A DNA stretch of 64,000 bases from Globodera rostochiensis (taxonomy: Eukaryota > Nematoda > Chromadorea > Rhabditida > Heteroderidae): NCBI GenBank assembly GCA_018350325.1, contig JAEVLN010000005.1:1746142-1810141 (forward strand), read 5' to 3'. How positions within the stretch are numbered: the first letter of the stretch is position 1; each line of letters begins with the position of its first letter. A program made the position numbers and the translations under genes. The notes below the pieces were generated by a model that ran no database searches, was not told the origin of the DNA, and saw only the letters and a list, made by a program, of their open reading frames with translations. Below, piece by piece: positions 31,230 through 42,825 of this stretch.

Positions 31230-33876
31230 ATCTTAAAACTTCAAAAAAGTCACGAAAAATAGCCGAAATTTGTATATTCACTTGTTTCTTGGGGTTTTCG
31301 GGTGCGTTTATTCTGAATTTGACCTCATTTCAACCGATTTCGAATCCCAAATTTGGATTGCGCGGAAACCCTCTGAAAAAAGTTATAATTTTCCACATTA
31401 CTAATTTTTTTTTGAAAGTCTATAACTGAGCATTTACACAGGGCGGGCCGAGTCCCCATGGAAAGGGACAATTCAGTTCCAAGCTCATAACTTTGGTTTC
31501 CGCGCAAAAGTTTCGTGCGTTATGTTTAGATTGGAGTCGTTTGGTACAGTATATGATTCGACAAAACATTTTACACCGGTAAACGACAGTTTTTCCATTT
31601 TTTGTCCAAATTACTCGAAAACCAATCTCAAAAAATAAACACAGGTTTTTTGAAAATTCCGACCTCTAAATTTTCCCACAAATGGTGGATAAATGAATTG
31701 ATATGTACATATTCTGTAAAGACGGAGTGACATAATGTCACCGTGTGTCGGATGTCTTCGGATTTTTTTTCTTTGAATGGAACGTCTGTTGTTGTTGCGG
31801 TGTCCACACATCCAACTCCCAACCCCAATTACAACGCGTAAAACAACAAAATTGGTGAGGTGGACAGACCCCCCCCCCCTTAATAATCAATAGGCCCCCT
31901 TTCTGAGCACTCAAAAAATGTTCGAAAATCCGAAGGTTTGTGTTGACAGGTGTAATTCCATCAGCACCGGGTGGGGGGGGGGGGGAAGTGATGTTATTAC
32001 AACCCAAAAACAACAACATAACAGAACATTCGGCAAAACTTTGATGGTGGCCGAAAGGAAATGAGGAGAATGTGCGGACGAAGGGAGGGGGGAGGGGGTA
32101 CCCGGAAATTCGCATTTCTTTAAATCTGGGGTCTACCGTATATAAAACTTTTTGGCTTGCTTACGAATTAGCGTACGCCCACACACACATAATTTTCTGT
32201 TCATTTGCCGTCGGCTCTTTTATGAAGTGCCCGGAGGCGAATGCCAATTTTAATGGGGTAAATTAAGGGGGGGGGCACATCCCCCGGGGGGGGGGAGGAA
32301 ACCTGGGCAAGTTTTATGGCACAGAATCAGAAAAAGCCGACGACAATGTGTCGGTTCGAATGGATGCCAAGAAAAAACATGTGGGGGGGGGGGGGTTGTG
32401 GGGGGGCCTTCGGAATGTTTTCCGATCAAAGGATTACAGTAAGTTGCTGTAAGCATTAGGAAGGAGAAGTCAATAAATTGTGTCAATATACCTAATTTGT
32501 AAGCAGAATTTTCCCCGTTGAAGGCATAAAATTAAAAAAGAAATTGGAATTTTCTCATTGTTCGGCCGGTGGTCATCGTTTCGGCCTCCCCTCCCCGGTT
32601 CCCATCATTATCATAAATTTGTTTGCCGAACAACAACAAATCCAAAAAAATTTGTCCAGGAACAGAGATAAATAGTGTTCCTTCCCCGGATAATAAATTT
32701 GGTTGCCCAATTCGTGGGACTCAAAATATGTACTGAGTGAGCGAATGGGCTGACACAAAAAACTGCTGCAAATGGAAAACGGATGGGCGGGGGGGGGCAA
32801 TCTTTGTTACATATTTTGTTGGCACAATTTATAGGCCATTCAAAAAGTTAAATTTTGAAGTGGGGGCATATTTTAATGCTTTTAAAACGATTTATTTGCG
32901 TAAATTTGTTCGGATTTTGAGGGGGGGGGGAGAGAAAAGTACAAAATGATCCAAAAATCTTATTACAGTAAAAGGACGGGCGGGGGATGTCTTTCGGAAG
33001 TGACAAATGCCCAAAATTAACAAGCGAAAGGCATCCCCCCCCCCCCGCCATCAGTTGTTAGTTCACTCGCGGATTATCTCAAAAATTGTGTCAAAATCAA
33101 ACAAAAAATTTGAATTATTTGAATATTGGAGAGAAAATGAATGGGGGGGGGGGGTGCCATGAATTTTAGGATGGGTCGATTCGATTGGGGGGGGGATTAC
33201 AACCAACACAGCACAGAACGAATTGTTGGTGACCATAATCATCATCATCAACAGATAAACAACAGATCAGAAATGATCGATGAACGAATTGATTTTGGAC
33301 ATGCAAATTCCAATGTTCTTTACGAAATGTTCTGCCAATTTAATTTGCGGTAAATTTAATTAAACTAACACAAAAATTAAACTATTGCCAGTTTTTCAAA
33401 AAGAATTTCAGATTCTCCGAAAAGCCTAAAGTGTTAGGCCATCCGACCACGAAAAAAAAAGATTATATAATGTAATAAAAAAAAATGCAAATGTTGGACA
33501 CCCACCCAATTACATAATATATATGTGTGTATTAATGTCCATTCAATCCGACCGATCAAACAGATGATAAAAGTGTGATCGAAACAAAAAGAGTGCAACA
33601 TTTATTTATTTATGTTGATAAGAATGCCTATTTGCATATAATATATATTATTTACATTTGTTTTGGGTGACTCTTTTGGTTCAAATGGAATAAAATGGAA
33701 GGGTTCGTTTGGTGTAATTGTTAAATGTTCGAAAATATTCTTTGGGCGGTTAGACAAAAAGAACAGTCGCTATCATTCATCAAAAATCAGAGGCCGACTT
33801 ATGCCCTGTCGTTGGTGCGAATATTTAAGCATCAATTCCTTCCCCCCCCCCCGGGCATCTTCTGCACTTTCTTCTG
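31230..33876. other. Gene-poor region with many G and C homopolymers
   Basis: Runs of 8-12 G or C occur near 31870, 31973, 32270, 32290, 32384, 32790, 32920, 33036, 33143 and 33187. Short ORFs with Gly or Pro tracts follow from them. A segment at about 31430-31530 resembles part of the element at 22672. No convincing exon or RNA gene. Confidence 0.6.
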
Positions 33877-34224
33877 TCACTTCCCGTGAAGTGAAAATTG
33901 GGCAATAATCGCCGGAGGGGCCGACTGGCTTCTGGTGGCCTGAGCTTCTGTGCTGGCCAATGTTTTGATGACGGGCGAGTCACACACATTTTGGCCGAAT
34001 GTGTGGCCGGACCAGCGGCAGCAGATCCCCCCGCCCACCACATTCAATTTGCGCGGGTCAATTTGGCGTTGTTCCTTTTGCTCGGTGGTGGCCCACGGAC
34101 GGTACAATTCAGCGCTAGACAATCCAGTTCAGCCAAATTTGTGATTTTGTGGCTGTTCTCGCGGCCTGAAATTTTGGATGTAACTGACAGAATCTCTCTT
34201 GAAGTCTGTCAGATCTGCTGACAT
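33877..34224 (-). CDS. Possible small protein, unknown function
   Basis: A two-exon model reads MSADLTDFKRDSVSYIQNF, then AELYRPWATTEQKEQRQIDP and RKLNVVGGGICCRWSGHTFG, ending at a TGA at 33877. It requires an intron that begins with GC (after TTTCAG) and ends with CTAG, or an unseen upstream exon. No signal peptide and no family recognised. The composition is less AT-rich than its surroundings. Confidence 0.3.
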
Positions 34225-35770
34225 GGTTTTCATACCCGAGGCTTTTGAATGACACTAATTATAATTTTATATGAACTCTGATCGATTGTGAAAAGAATGA
34301 TCAGCGATGGCGCTGAATTGTCCTTGGCTAAATCGTCATGCTCCGGTCGGCCAATGGGTCCGGCAAATCACCCACACACAATCATTACATCATTTTCGAT
34401 GGTGGCGAAAGAATTTTCTTCCTTTTTTCACACGTACTCCCATTATTACCATCCAAATTGCTTGCTTCCTCTCCCCTCGGGCGCTTGTAAATTATTGGAA
34501 TTGTTTTTACGGAAGTTAAAAAAGAGCAATAACATAAAATGAATGAATGCAAATTTATATCTTCTGCTGAAGTTAATTTACAAAATCCGAAAAGACGACG
34601 TCCAGATTATGTTTTACGTTCTTCTGATCGATTCAAATGTTTCCATGCTCATTAACCAAACGAATTCATTTTTCAGAATGAGTTTTCTCAACAAAAACAA
34701 ACACTTCCAATTCCAACTTCAAAATGGGCATTTTATTTGCTTGAAATAAAATTGTAACGTTTTGAAGGAATTTTTACACTGAAAATTAACTTTAACTGCA
34801 CTTGGGGATTATTTTTATTATACAATTGGCAAACATTTTTTTGTTTTGTTTTCAACAAAACTTTTTGGGACGCCCACCGAATGCGCTGCTCGTCGCTGGT
34901 GGGGCTGATTTTGTTTGCATTTTATTCACCCAACGTAAAAAGTCGGTCGTCGTTATCCCCCCCCCACCGTAAATCCAAATCAAATCAAATCAAATCCGAA
35001 AGTCCGCCGTCTCACTCAAATCCTCCTCATTTTCTACTCGCATTTTTCATTATCCCCCCGAATTTCATTCCCCCCCCCCCCGCCGCTTCACTCACTCTTT
35101 TTGGTGATATTTCGCGCAACGAAAATGAAAGCGCCCGCGGGGGAGGGGGCTTATTTATAGTAACAAATTGACGCCACGGGGGATTCAAGTCCAAATAATA
35201 TACCCAATGTTTTTGTTTGTATCGCTTAAACAGATGAAAAGGAAAAAAACAATTTTGGACGCGTCCCTTCAGGCGTTTCTTTGTCTTAATTATTTTTTTA
35301 AGAGAAAATCGGGGAAAATTAAATTGAACTATTGAAGATAACCTAAAAAAACCAAAATGTTAACCTAGCCGCCCATATTATTTTTAGTGTTTAGCCCCCA
35401 ATTCTTTGCATTTGCACTTTTCATTGTTGCCGCTGGCGATGTGTCGGCTGAAAGCGGACATCGCCGGGGGGGGGGGGGAGAGGGCGAAGCAAAGTAAAAA
35501 TTCCTTTCCCCCGGGGGGCGTCCTTTTCCGTTTCCCTTCCCAACAATTTGAACTCGTTTCAAGCCCAAGGGCGAAAGACGAAGAGAGAGTGTTATTTGTA
35601 CACATAATACGACCAATTTACACTCAATTTTCCATTGTCCTCCCAATTTCAGGTACTTTTGAAGTTGGCAGCGCCAATTTTGGGCAAAGTTTCAAAGATT
35701 CGGGCGGGCTTTAGTCATTTGAATCGAAAGTCAAAATGTTTCACTCTTTCAAAATAAAATAAATAATTTA
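34225..35770. other. Gene-poor region
   Basis: C and G runs near 34961, 35072 and 35467 and several short Pro/Ser-rich frames. A plus-strand ORF at 34881-35171 starts with a hydrophobic segment (SSLVGLILFAFYSP) but then becomes low complexity. I do not call a gene. Confidence 0.45.
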
Positions 35771-35956
35771 CCGTATTTCCTCTATTAGTAACCCACCCTC
35801 TATTTGAAACCTCCTAATTGTAACTCCCCCTCGAGGGGGGTTTGAAAAATAGTAACCCCCCCCCCTCTAATTGAAACCCCCCCCTCTAATTGTAACCCCC
35901 CCTCGAGAGGGGTTTGAACAATTGTAACCCATGGGTTACTAATAGAGGAAATACGG
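35771..35956. mobile_element. TIR element, 186 bp, with TAATTGTAACCCC repeats, TA-flanked
   Basis: The ends CCGTATTTCCTCTATTAGTA and TACTAATAGAGGAAATACGG are perfect inverted repeats continuing to about 25 bp, between TA dinucleotides. The interior is several copies of TCTAATTGTAACCCCCCCTC-like units, some inverted. A TA duplication suggests the Tc1/mariner type. Confidence 0.88.
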
Positions 35957-35959
35957 TAC

Positions 35960-36780
35960 CTATTTTTTAATTTGAGACATAAAAGAAACTTCCATAATTG
36001 AAGGCATCCCAAATTTACTCAATTTGGCCAAATTTTGTGTCCAATTGTCCCCTTTTGAAGTGTTTTACTGCGCGAGAAGCCACGTGACCTTTTCTTCTTT
36101 ATTTCGCCCCAAACAATTAATATTAATAATTATTTTACGCGCAATTACAACAAAAACTCCTCCCAATTCTTTGCTGCTGCATTGTTCTGCTCAATTATTT
36201 ATGCTCCAATTGCTTCTTTTCAACATCATTTTGTTAAGCGTAAAGTAACCCCCCCCCCCCCCCAAAAGCATTGAGAGGAGTTTTTGCACTTTACCCAACC
36301 CACCGAAACGAAGCAAATTCATCGCCACCCTTTCGGCCTCTTCACCGCCAACTTTACAGCCCAAAAACTGAGCAATTCGCATTTATTACATCAAACTTTT
36401 TTGTCTATTTATTGTCCCCAAAGAAACTCCGTCTTTTTGATGCGCTTATGGCCAAAGGCAGCCAGTGTTTCCAAGGCCCACAAATTTTGTGCTGATCGAA
36501 TCCGGGATAGGAAACTGATCTAACAATTGGACAGATCAGCAGATTGCTTTCCCCGAAAGGTGTAAGCTTTTGTTGAATATGGGCTGGATAAAAATTAGCC
36601 GAATGATCGGAATGTTTTTTTTCGTATGTTTTTGTCTGTCGTCTCAGAAATCCTTTTGCTTTTCTTTTGTCTTTTTCTGTGTTCACTGTCCAAAAGCCGG
36701 CTTTTCCCCCAGCCATCCCACAAATTGGCGCAATTGCAACCGTTGGAAGCGATAACATTGCGCTGCTTCCTTTTATTAAC
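35960..36780. other. Gene-poor region
   Basis: AT-rich with one C run near 36249. A minus-strand ORF of 117 codons (36405-36758) has no recognisable features. Confidence 0.4.
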
Positions 36781-37125
36781 AGAGCCCCTCCCCCTCCTCC
36801 GCTTTTACCCCCCCCCCCCCCCCTCCTCCGCTTTTACCCCCCCCCCCGCCTTCCCCCTCCCCTTTTGCCCCCCCCCGCCTTCCCCCACCGCTTTTACCCC
36901 CCCCCCCCCGCCTTCCCCCTCCCCCCCGCTTTTGCCCCCCCCCCCTCGCCCCCGCTTTTACCCCCCCCCCCGCTTTTGCCCCCCCCGCCTTCCCCCTCCC
37001 CTTTTGCCCCCCCTCGCCCCCGCTTTTACCCCCCCCCCTTTTGCCCCCCGCCTTCCCCCCCCCCGCTTTTGCCCCCAGCGATTATCTCCTCAAAAGGGCG
37101 GGCGGCTCCATTCCCCCCCCCCCCC
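36781..37125. repeat. Degenerate poly-C minisatellite
   Basis: Irregular tandem units of the form CCGCTTTTACCCCCCCCC and GCCTTCCCCCTCCCCTTTTG fill this stretch. Two plus-strand ORFs of 179 and 200 codons across it encode mostly proline and are products of the repeat. The opposite strand is a strong G-quadruplex candidate. Confidence 0.9.
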
Positions 37126-37338
37126 CAACACAACAAATTCGCGCAACAGTCACAAAAAAGTCTGATGCTAGGACCGACCAAAGTCAATCGAATTAACCAA
37201 AACCGTCCTTATTTACGCAGGGAAAGGCGAATTCGCTTGCAACCTTTTTTGGATTGTTTTTTATTGTAATTTTACGAATTTCTGCCAAAATTTTCAAGAA
37301 ATATTTCAAAATAAACATTCCTCAAATTCCAAAGCCCC

Positions 37339-38182
37339 CTACCTGATTAATAAGGTACCCTTAAGAAAGTTGACAAAATGAACATATTTCCTCTCGCCAA
37401 ATGAATCATTTGCCCAAAAAGCGTGATCAGTCAGACAAATTGCCAAAATGAGGTCCAAAAATGTGATCGGATAAATGTGACCGACCAACTTTTGTGCGCA
37501 CGCATAAATCATAAAGGAAGATTCGCTGAACATTTTGCGGGAGTGGCCCCAATTCGCCGAAAATTGAAAGGTGCCCGCCGGCAAAGAAAGGTGAAAGTCC
37601 AAATAAAAGGTGGCGTCTTTCGCATTTGGTTCGATTCCCGACCATTGCTTCTAATTTACCTACCAAAACATTTAATGCTTGGGATTATTAAATTATTAAA
37701 AGTCATTGCCCCCAAATTTTGTGATTTAAATGAATCGCAAACAGAAAACAACAACTGACTGACTGAATCACCTCAACCAAATGTCCATTTTCGCTATTTT
37801 CCAATTTTCTCCCCTTTAAGTGTCATGGTATCCGCCGCGTCCATTTCGTCCAATCAATTTTCTTTTCACCGTGTCCCCCAAGGGCATTTTGCCAGCCGAC
37901 AGGCGAATATTTTCTCAAGGTCTTCTTCACATTGCCACCGAGGCAACAACGCCCAATCCAATTGAATCCCTCAAATTTTAAAACATTTATATACCAATCC
38001 ATTCTCCTAAAATCACTACGTTCAAACATCCAATTCATCACAAAAAAACGAAAATTCTTATTGATATTGTAAGGCGATTGAACAAGACACAAAGTGCTCA
38101 TGGGCATTTGAAATGCGCCGGAGGGGAGTATTATAAGAGCGATGCTTTCTTTTCTTTGGTTTTGAGACGGTTCAGGCGGCAA
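37339..38182 (-). other. Two unassigned minus-strand open frames
   Basis: Frames at 37823-38182 (119 codons) and 37339-37602 (87 codons, ending near a possible donor) have varied composition: FVMNWMFERSDFRRMDWYIN and TFQFSANWGHSRKMFSESSF. They may be exons of one minus-strand gene, but I could not join them in phase or name a family. No signal peptide is evident. Confidence 0.25.
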
Positions 38183-39542
38183 TGAATTGACATTTTTTTG
38201 CTAATTTGAATTAAAAAACCCCATTAGTTCCAAAAAATCGCGGTTCATATTTGTGTCTCAGAGGCAATTTGACGCCACTGGCGATTAGTAAGCTGTCGCC
38301 TCAGGGCAAATTCGCTTGAATAATTTTTGTTTTTGTTCAAAAATGTGGTGAATACATTAATTAATGTAATTGCATAAATGCTTTCACTTTGTTTGTTCAA
38401 TCTGACACGGTGTGGCCTATGGCTTTTACCATTCCTTTGGCTTTTCCTCCCTGTTTTTTGACCATTGAATTAGTTGTCCCCGGCGGCATAATTATGGCAT
38501 TTGCCATGCCCATTCAATCGACCGGTGCTGGCCACAATTTTACGACTGGGAATAACCGGAAAATAATAATAAAGTAATCGCGCACAGAGCACTAAACACC
38601 CCCAACAGGATGGACAAAAATTTATGGGCTTATGCAAAACGCAAATTGTTTGTGTACATTTGGATATTTCCATTTTTTGAATTAAAGATAATTAAAAATT
38701 TCGATTAAAGCGTTGGATCGCTTGGATTATCACCATTTTCCTCCCCGTTGATCACTTTTTATCCCTCCACTTTTTCACGTATTTCTCCGCCTGAATAGAC
38801 AAAATGTTATGAGCAAAGAATATTTTTTTCTTTTGGATTATCGTTCGATGCTCCGTTGTACGCTGGAGGAGACAATTTCCATCCCCCGCGGCGATTTTCT
38901 GTCAAGGCAATTGTTCGCTCAATTTTTTATCAAAATAATGCTCATCTCCATGCTTTAACGCTTTAAAACATCGAATCATAGGCTAAAATTAGAGCTCGAT
39001 GAGAGCGGTATCCCAGCTAACAGCTGGGAATTTCCGAGAATGTCAAAATCGGGACGGCAATTACAATTACTAATGAATGAATAAATGCCTATCGATTTAA
39101 CCCCAGAATTCCTTTTTTTAAAGTTAAAATCATTTATTGTACATTTAAACTAATTATCCACATATCTCCTCTTTCTGAAGGATTTCTTAAAGGATTTGTA
39201 TATCTTTTTATTACCTTTTTGCGAGCGATTTGAGTGTCTTTCACTTTTACTTTTATTCAACTAAAATGCATAAAAAATAATGTGGATTTAATTGGCGCGC
39301 CCTCAAAGTGCATTTTGTCACCCATCCCCATTAAATAATTGTGCTGGAAATTCATTCATCAGTCCCGGCCAATTCCCGGACGAATCGTTGCGCGTCTCGT
39401 CGTTGTCGAGAGTGAAATTGGGGGGGGGGGGGAATGTCTCTTTTTCTTTATTGGGGGGGGGGGGGTGTCTTCATCATCATCTTCAGCAGCGTCGTCGTCA
39501 CCATCTTCCGCCTTCCGTCTCTTCCATCTTTCTTCTGTCCCT

Positions 39543-39574
<32 letters not shown>

Positions 39575-40480
39575 CCCCCCCCGCCTTCCGTCCATCCGAA
39601 AAAGTCACAGAGACCGACTGAAAGTGTGCGGTTGAAGACACACATTCATATTCTCGATCGGAGGATCAGACATCGCCTCGCTTAGTCATTTTCCCCATTT
39701 GAGGAAACTTTGGTTCAATCAAGCACAAGATTTGCTAAAAAATAAATGTTTTTTTGCATTGCTCTTTGCCTCAAACTTTTGTTCCCTAAATTTTATAAAT
39801 AATTTTGGCCATATTTCTTACACATTTTCAACATTTTTGCTCATTTTTTGCGGATTGATCGAATCGCACTTTCCCTAATCCGTCCGTGTGGATGACCGAC
39901 CACCGGTTTCCGATCAGACCCCCTCCCCCAGCTGCAGATAGATTTACCTAGCCTCTGAGCGCTCATCCACAAATTGAGGAGTGCGAATTGTTTGATCATC
40001 TCCCATTCTCGAATCCATTCTCGACATTTCCAATTGCCGCAAATCGCCCCCTCCCATCCATCCACTCCTCCATTACTCATCTCAAAATTTATCTCGTCTA
40101 TCCCATCGTCAATCATCAGCCGAGTCGAGAGTTCCCACACGCAAATGCATTCGAAAGTATTTAAATGGCGTTTGAAGCGATAAAAAATGAATGAATATTT
40201 ATCGGAAGTGAACATGCGGTGGCGGGGGGGGGGAAATCCGCCGATGGATACGGCGAATTTGCCCCCGAGGCGAGCGCTCACACCAACAAAGAATGGGAAG
40301 AAGCAGTCCGTTTATTAGCTTTTTATCCAATTTTACTCTCGACATATGAGCGGAAAATCTAATCTCGATTTATATTCAAATGTGTGGCATTACGTTCTTT
40401 GCGCCAAAGATTTTTACTAAAAATTACAATAAGAGAAAGGGCAGTTTAAATTCGTGGCTAATTTATGATTTGCTTAATTG
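38183..40480. other. Gene-poor region with homopolymers
   Basis: Contains G runs at 39420 and 39453, a run of about 25 C at 39543 and a small perfect hairpin, TCCCAGCTAACAGCTGGGA, near 39010. The minus-strand ORF at 39841-40281 (146 codons) shows no family motif. No gene called. Confidence 0.5.
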
Positions 40481-40501
40481 TGATAATTTGGGCTCCCGAC
40501 A

Positions 40502-41064
40502 GTGCCGAGACGGCAGAGAGAGTGCCCTTGCCCTGACTATGAGATGGGAAGAAGAAGGCGCAAAGGAAAGGAAAGGATAGAGCTGCCCCCCGGGGATAGG
40601 GAGGCGCGGGTACGAGTCCACCGCGCCATCAGATGCATAATGCCAAAGCTGAATAATTCTAATCCCAAAGCCGAGACTCTCGAGCATCTAGATGTTTCAT
40701 AAAGTAACGAACGGTCAGTTCCAACCAAATTGCCATAACGTAAAAACATAAACAATTCGCTCCTTTCTAGGGACCAAATTTGACATTTCCATCGTCGCCC
40801 GGGGACATTTCAGGAGAAGGAAACCCCGAGGGGCATTTTCTATTGAAGCAAAGGCCCAATGAATGGTCCCAGACAGCTGTTAAGGGTCCTCCACCTCCAA
40901 CGGATGAGGCGGAGGACGTCCTCGACTTCGAAGACCCTCAATTTGCAACCACAGCCCCCCCCCCCCGCCCCGCAAATTCCCCTATTCCCCCCCCCCCCCC
41001 CCCCCTCAATCCGCTGACCGATGCGGGGGACAATTCAGCGCCACTGGCGCTATGCTTTTGCTAA
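40502..41064 (+). CDS. Possible two-exon gene with proline-rich end
   Basis: A plus-strand frame at 40502-40702 (LPPGDREARVRVHRAIRCIM, then AETLEHLD) is followed, after a TTTCTAG acceptor, by a frame ending at 41064. The latter reads FPSSPGDISGEGNPEG and DEAEDVLDFEDPQFATT, then a proline tract. Composition is GC-richer than the flanks. The exon junction was not resolved, and the opposite strand of the first part is also open. Low confidence. Confidence 0.25.
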
Positions 41065-42230
41065 CAAAAGCAATTCATACGAATTGGTAGCCTTCGCGAG
41101 CTCCAAGTCTCTTTTGTGGTTTTCAGTCTGATATGGCCGATTATGCAAAAGCATTTGGTCGATTGTCAAGGCGCTGAGTTGTCCCATCTCGCATTCTGAC
41201 CGCCGATAAAAATTTCACTGGCCATTAAACATCGGGCCGCCGGTGGTAGAAAGGAAAGTGTTGGAGGGAGGGAGGGGAAAGGCGGGCACACATTCCCCCC
41301 CCCCCCACACATTCCCCCCCCCCCACACATTCCCCCCCCCCCCCCACGGAGGTTGGGTTGTTGTTTCCTGCTGTTGATGATGACAAATGAACAATTTGAG
41401 GGGATAATGCTTAGAACCGGTGTGGAGGATGGAAAGGTGGGGGGGGGGGGGGAGGTGATCTGATGGAAAGGAAATGTGAAGAAAGTCCACGAACATTTCC
41501 TGAACCCGTAAATATTGTTTTTTTTGACAAAAAAAGAAAGGCATTTGCGGGTTGTTTTGCCGATTTTGGGGTTGACGGAGGGGGGGGGGGTAGGGTTAGT
41601 CCTTTTGCTTTATTTATTTATGGATAAGCCCCATTAAAAACTTTGAAATGCTTTTTACAGACCCAACAAAATTACTATTTAAGCATTTTTCTGCATTAAA
41701 AATCCTTTCCCCCCCCGTCCAATGAAATCATTGCATTTTTAGTGAATTATTTCAGCTCTCTCTGCCCACACATTTCGCCAATTCTCGCCCCAATTACCTC
41801 CGAATTTCCATTGTTATTATTACATTGTATTATTATCGCCACAATTTCCTTTACTATGGCGCAATTTTGCCTGTCCAACGTCCATCCGCCGACTGATCGC
41901 TTTTTCCGATTGCCCAACTCCGGGCAATTAGCGAATAAAATTGCCGCGGGCAATTGGTGCCATCTCCACAAAAGAATCAATTCTCGCAAAAATTTAATTG
42001 CGCAATAATTATCCCTTTATTATTTGGCCATTTGTAAAGGGAATTTACATTTATTTATTTCTTTAAATGTTAATTTATTTCGGCCAATATTCGTCTTCTT
42101 TTAATTTAAATATTTAAAAAAGGATTTTGGCTTCAATTGCATTCAGAGAGCTTTTGCTTTGCCGATCTCTTATCTTTGTTCATTATCCATTCATTTGTTA
42201 GCAGAAGCAAAGAATGGGGAAGGGAGGGAA
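41065..42230. other. Gene-poor region
   Basis: Three nearly identical CCCACACATTCCCCCC units at about 41290-41345, further G and C runs near 41440, 41580 and 41710. No exon recognised. Confidence 0.5.
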
Positions 42231-42563
42231 TCAGCTGATTTGTGAGTTCGGTTCCGCTCTCTGCAAGACGACGTAAATCCTGCCCGACCCGACCAAGCCG
42301 TCCATTGTCAGAGGCATCGTCACATTGTCGTCAAATCCCTTCTCGATGATGACATTCCCTCATAATCCGTCCCCCCCCCCCAAATCACTCTTTTCGGCTC
42401 TTCCAAATGCCAATAGGAGGGCGAGCAAGTTGCTGATCAGCCTTGGCCAAATGATCAAAGCGCTTTCTCCCGTCTGTCCGATCACTTTGGAGGACACCTG
42501 TTCCCCCAGCCAATCCCATCACTCGACTTACCCACCACAAATGTTCCGCGTTCGACAAATTTT
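42231..42563 (-). CDS. Last two exons of an unidentified gene
   Basis: Exons 42563-42532 and 42358-42231 join in phase across a GTAAGT donor and read KFVERGTFVVG, NVIIEKGFDDNVTMPLTMDG and LVGSGRIYVVLQRAEPNS to a TGA stop. The alternating hydrophobic pattern suggests a beta-rich domain. An alternative frame within the intron (FDHLAKADQQLARPPIGIWK) could be a further exon. The 5' part was not found before the SEA-domain gene that starts at 42826 on the other strand. Confidence 0.33.
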
Positions 42564-42825
42564 CTGAAGAAAAAACAAATCACACGAAGTGAAGGGTCGG
42601 CGGAATTCTTTAATAATTAATGGCGGAGAACGACGAACGATTTATCTCGCAAAATCACAACTTAATGACCCACTTAAATATCCTTAATTACCTCACATTT
42701 TTGAATTTGTTTACCCAACATTTACGCACAGACATTTTGGGTGCATAAAACAACGAATTTTATTGTACAGAGTTCAGCGCACAAAATCAAATTAATTAGT
42801 AATCACAACGTAAACATATTTCAAA

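Noticed and set aside
36626..37269. Proline-rich ORFs of 179 and 200 codons
   Set aside because: Produced by a poly-C minisatellite; no complexity outside the repeat.
39008..39030. Short perfect hairpin TCCCAGCTAACAGCTGGGA as a microRNA or terminator
   Set aside because: The stem is only 8 bp and no precursor-length fold is visible.
39292..39685. Overlapping plus- and minus-strand ORFs with poly-Pro or poly-Gly
   Set aside because: Caused by a run of about 25 C and neighbouring G runs; no conserved part.
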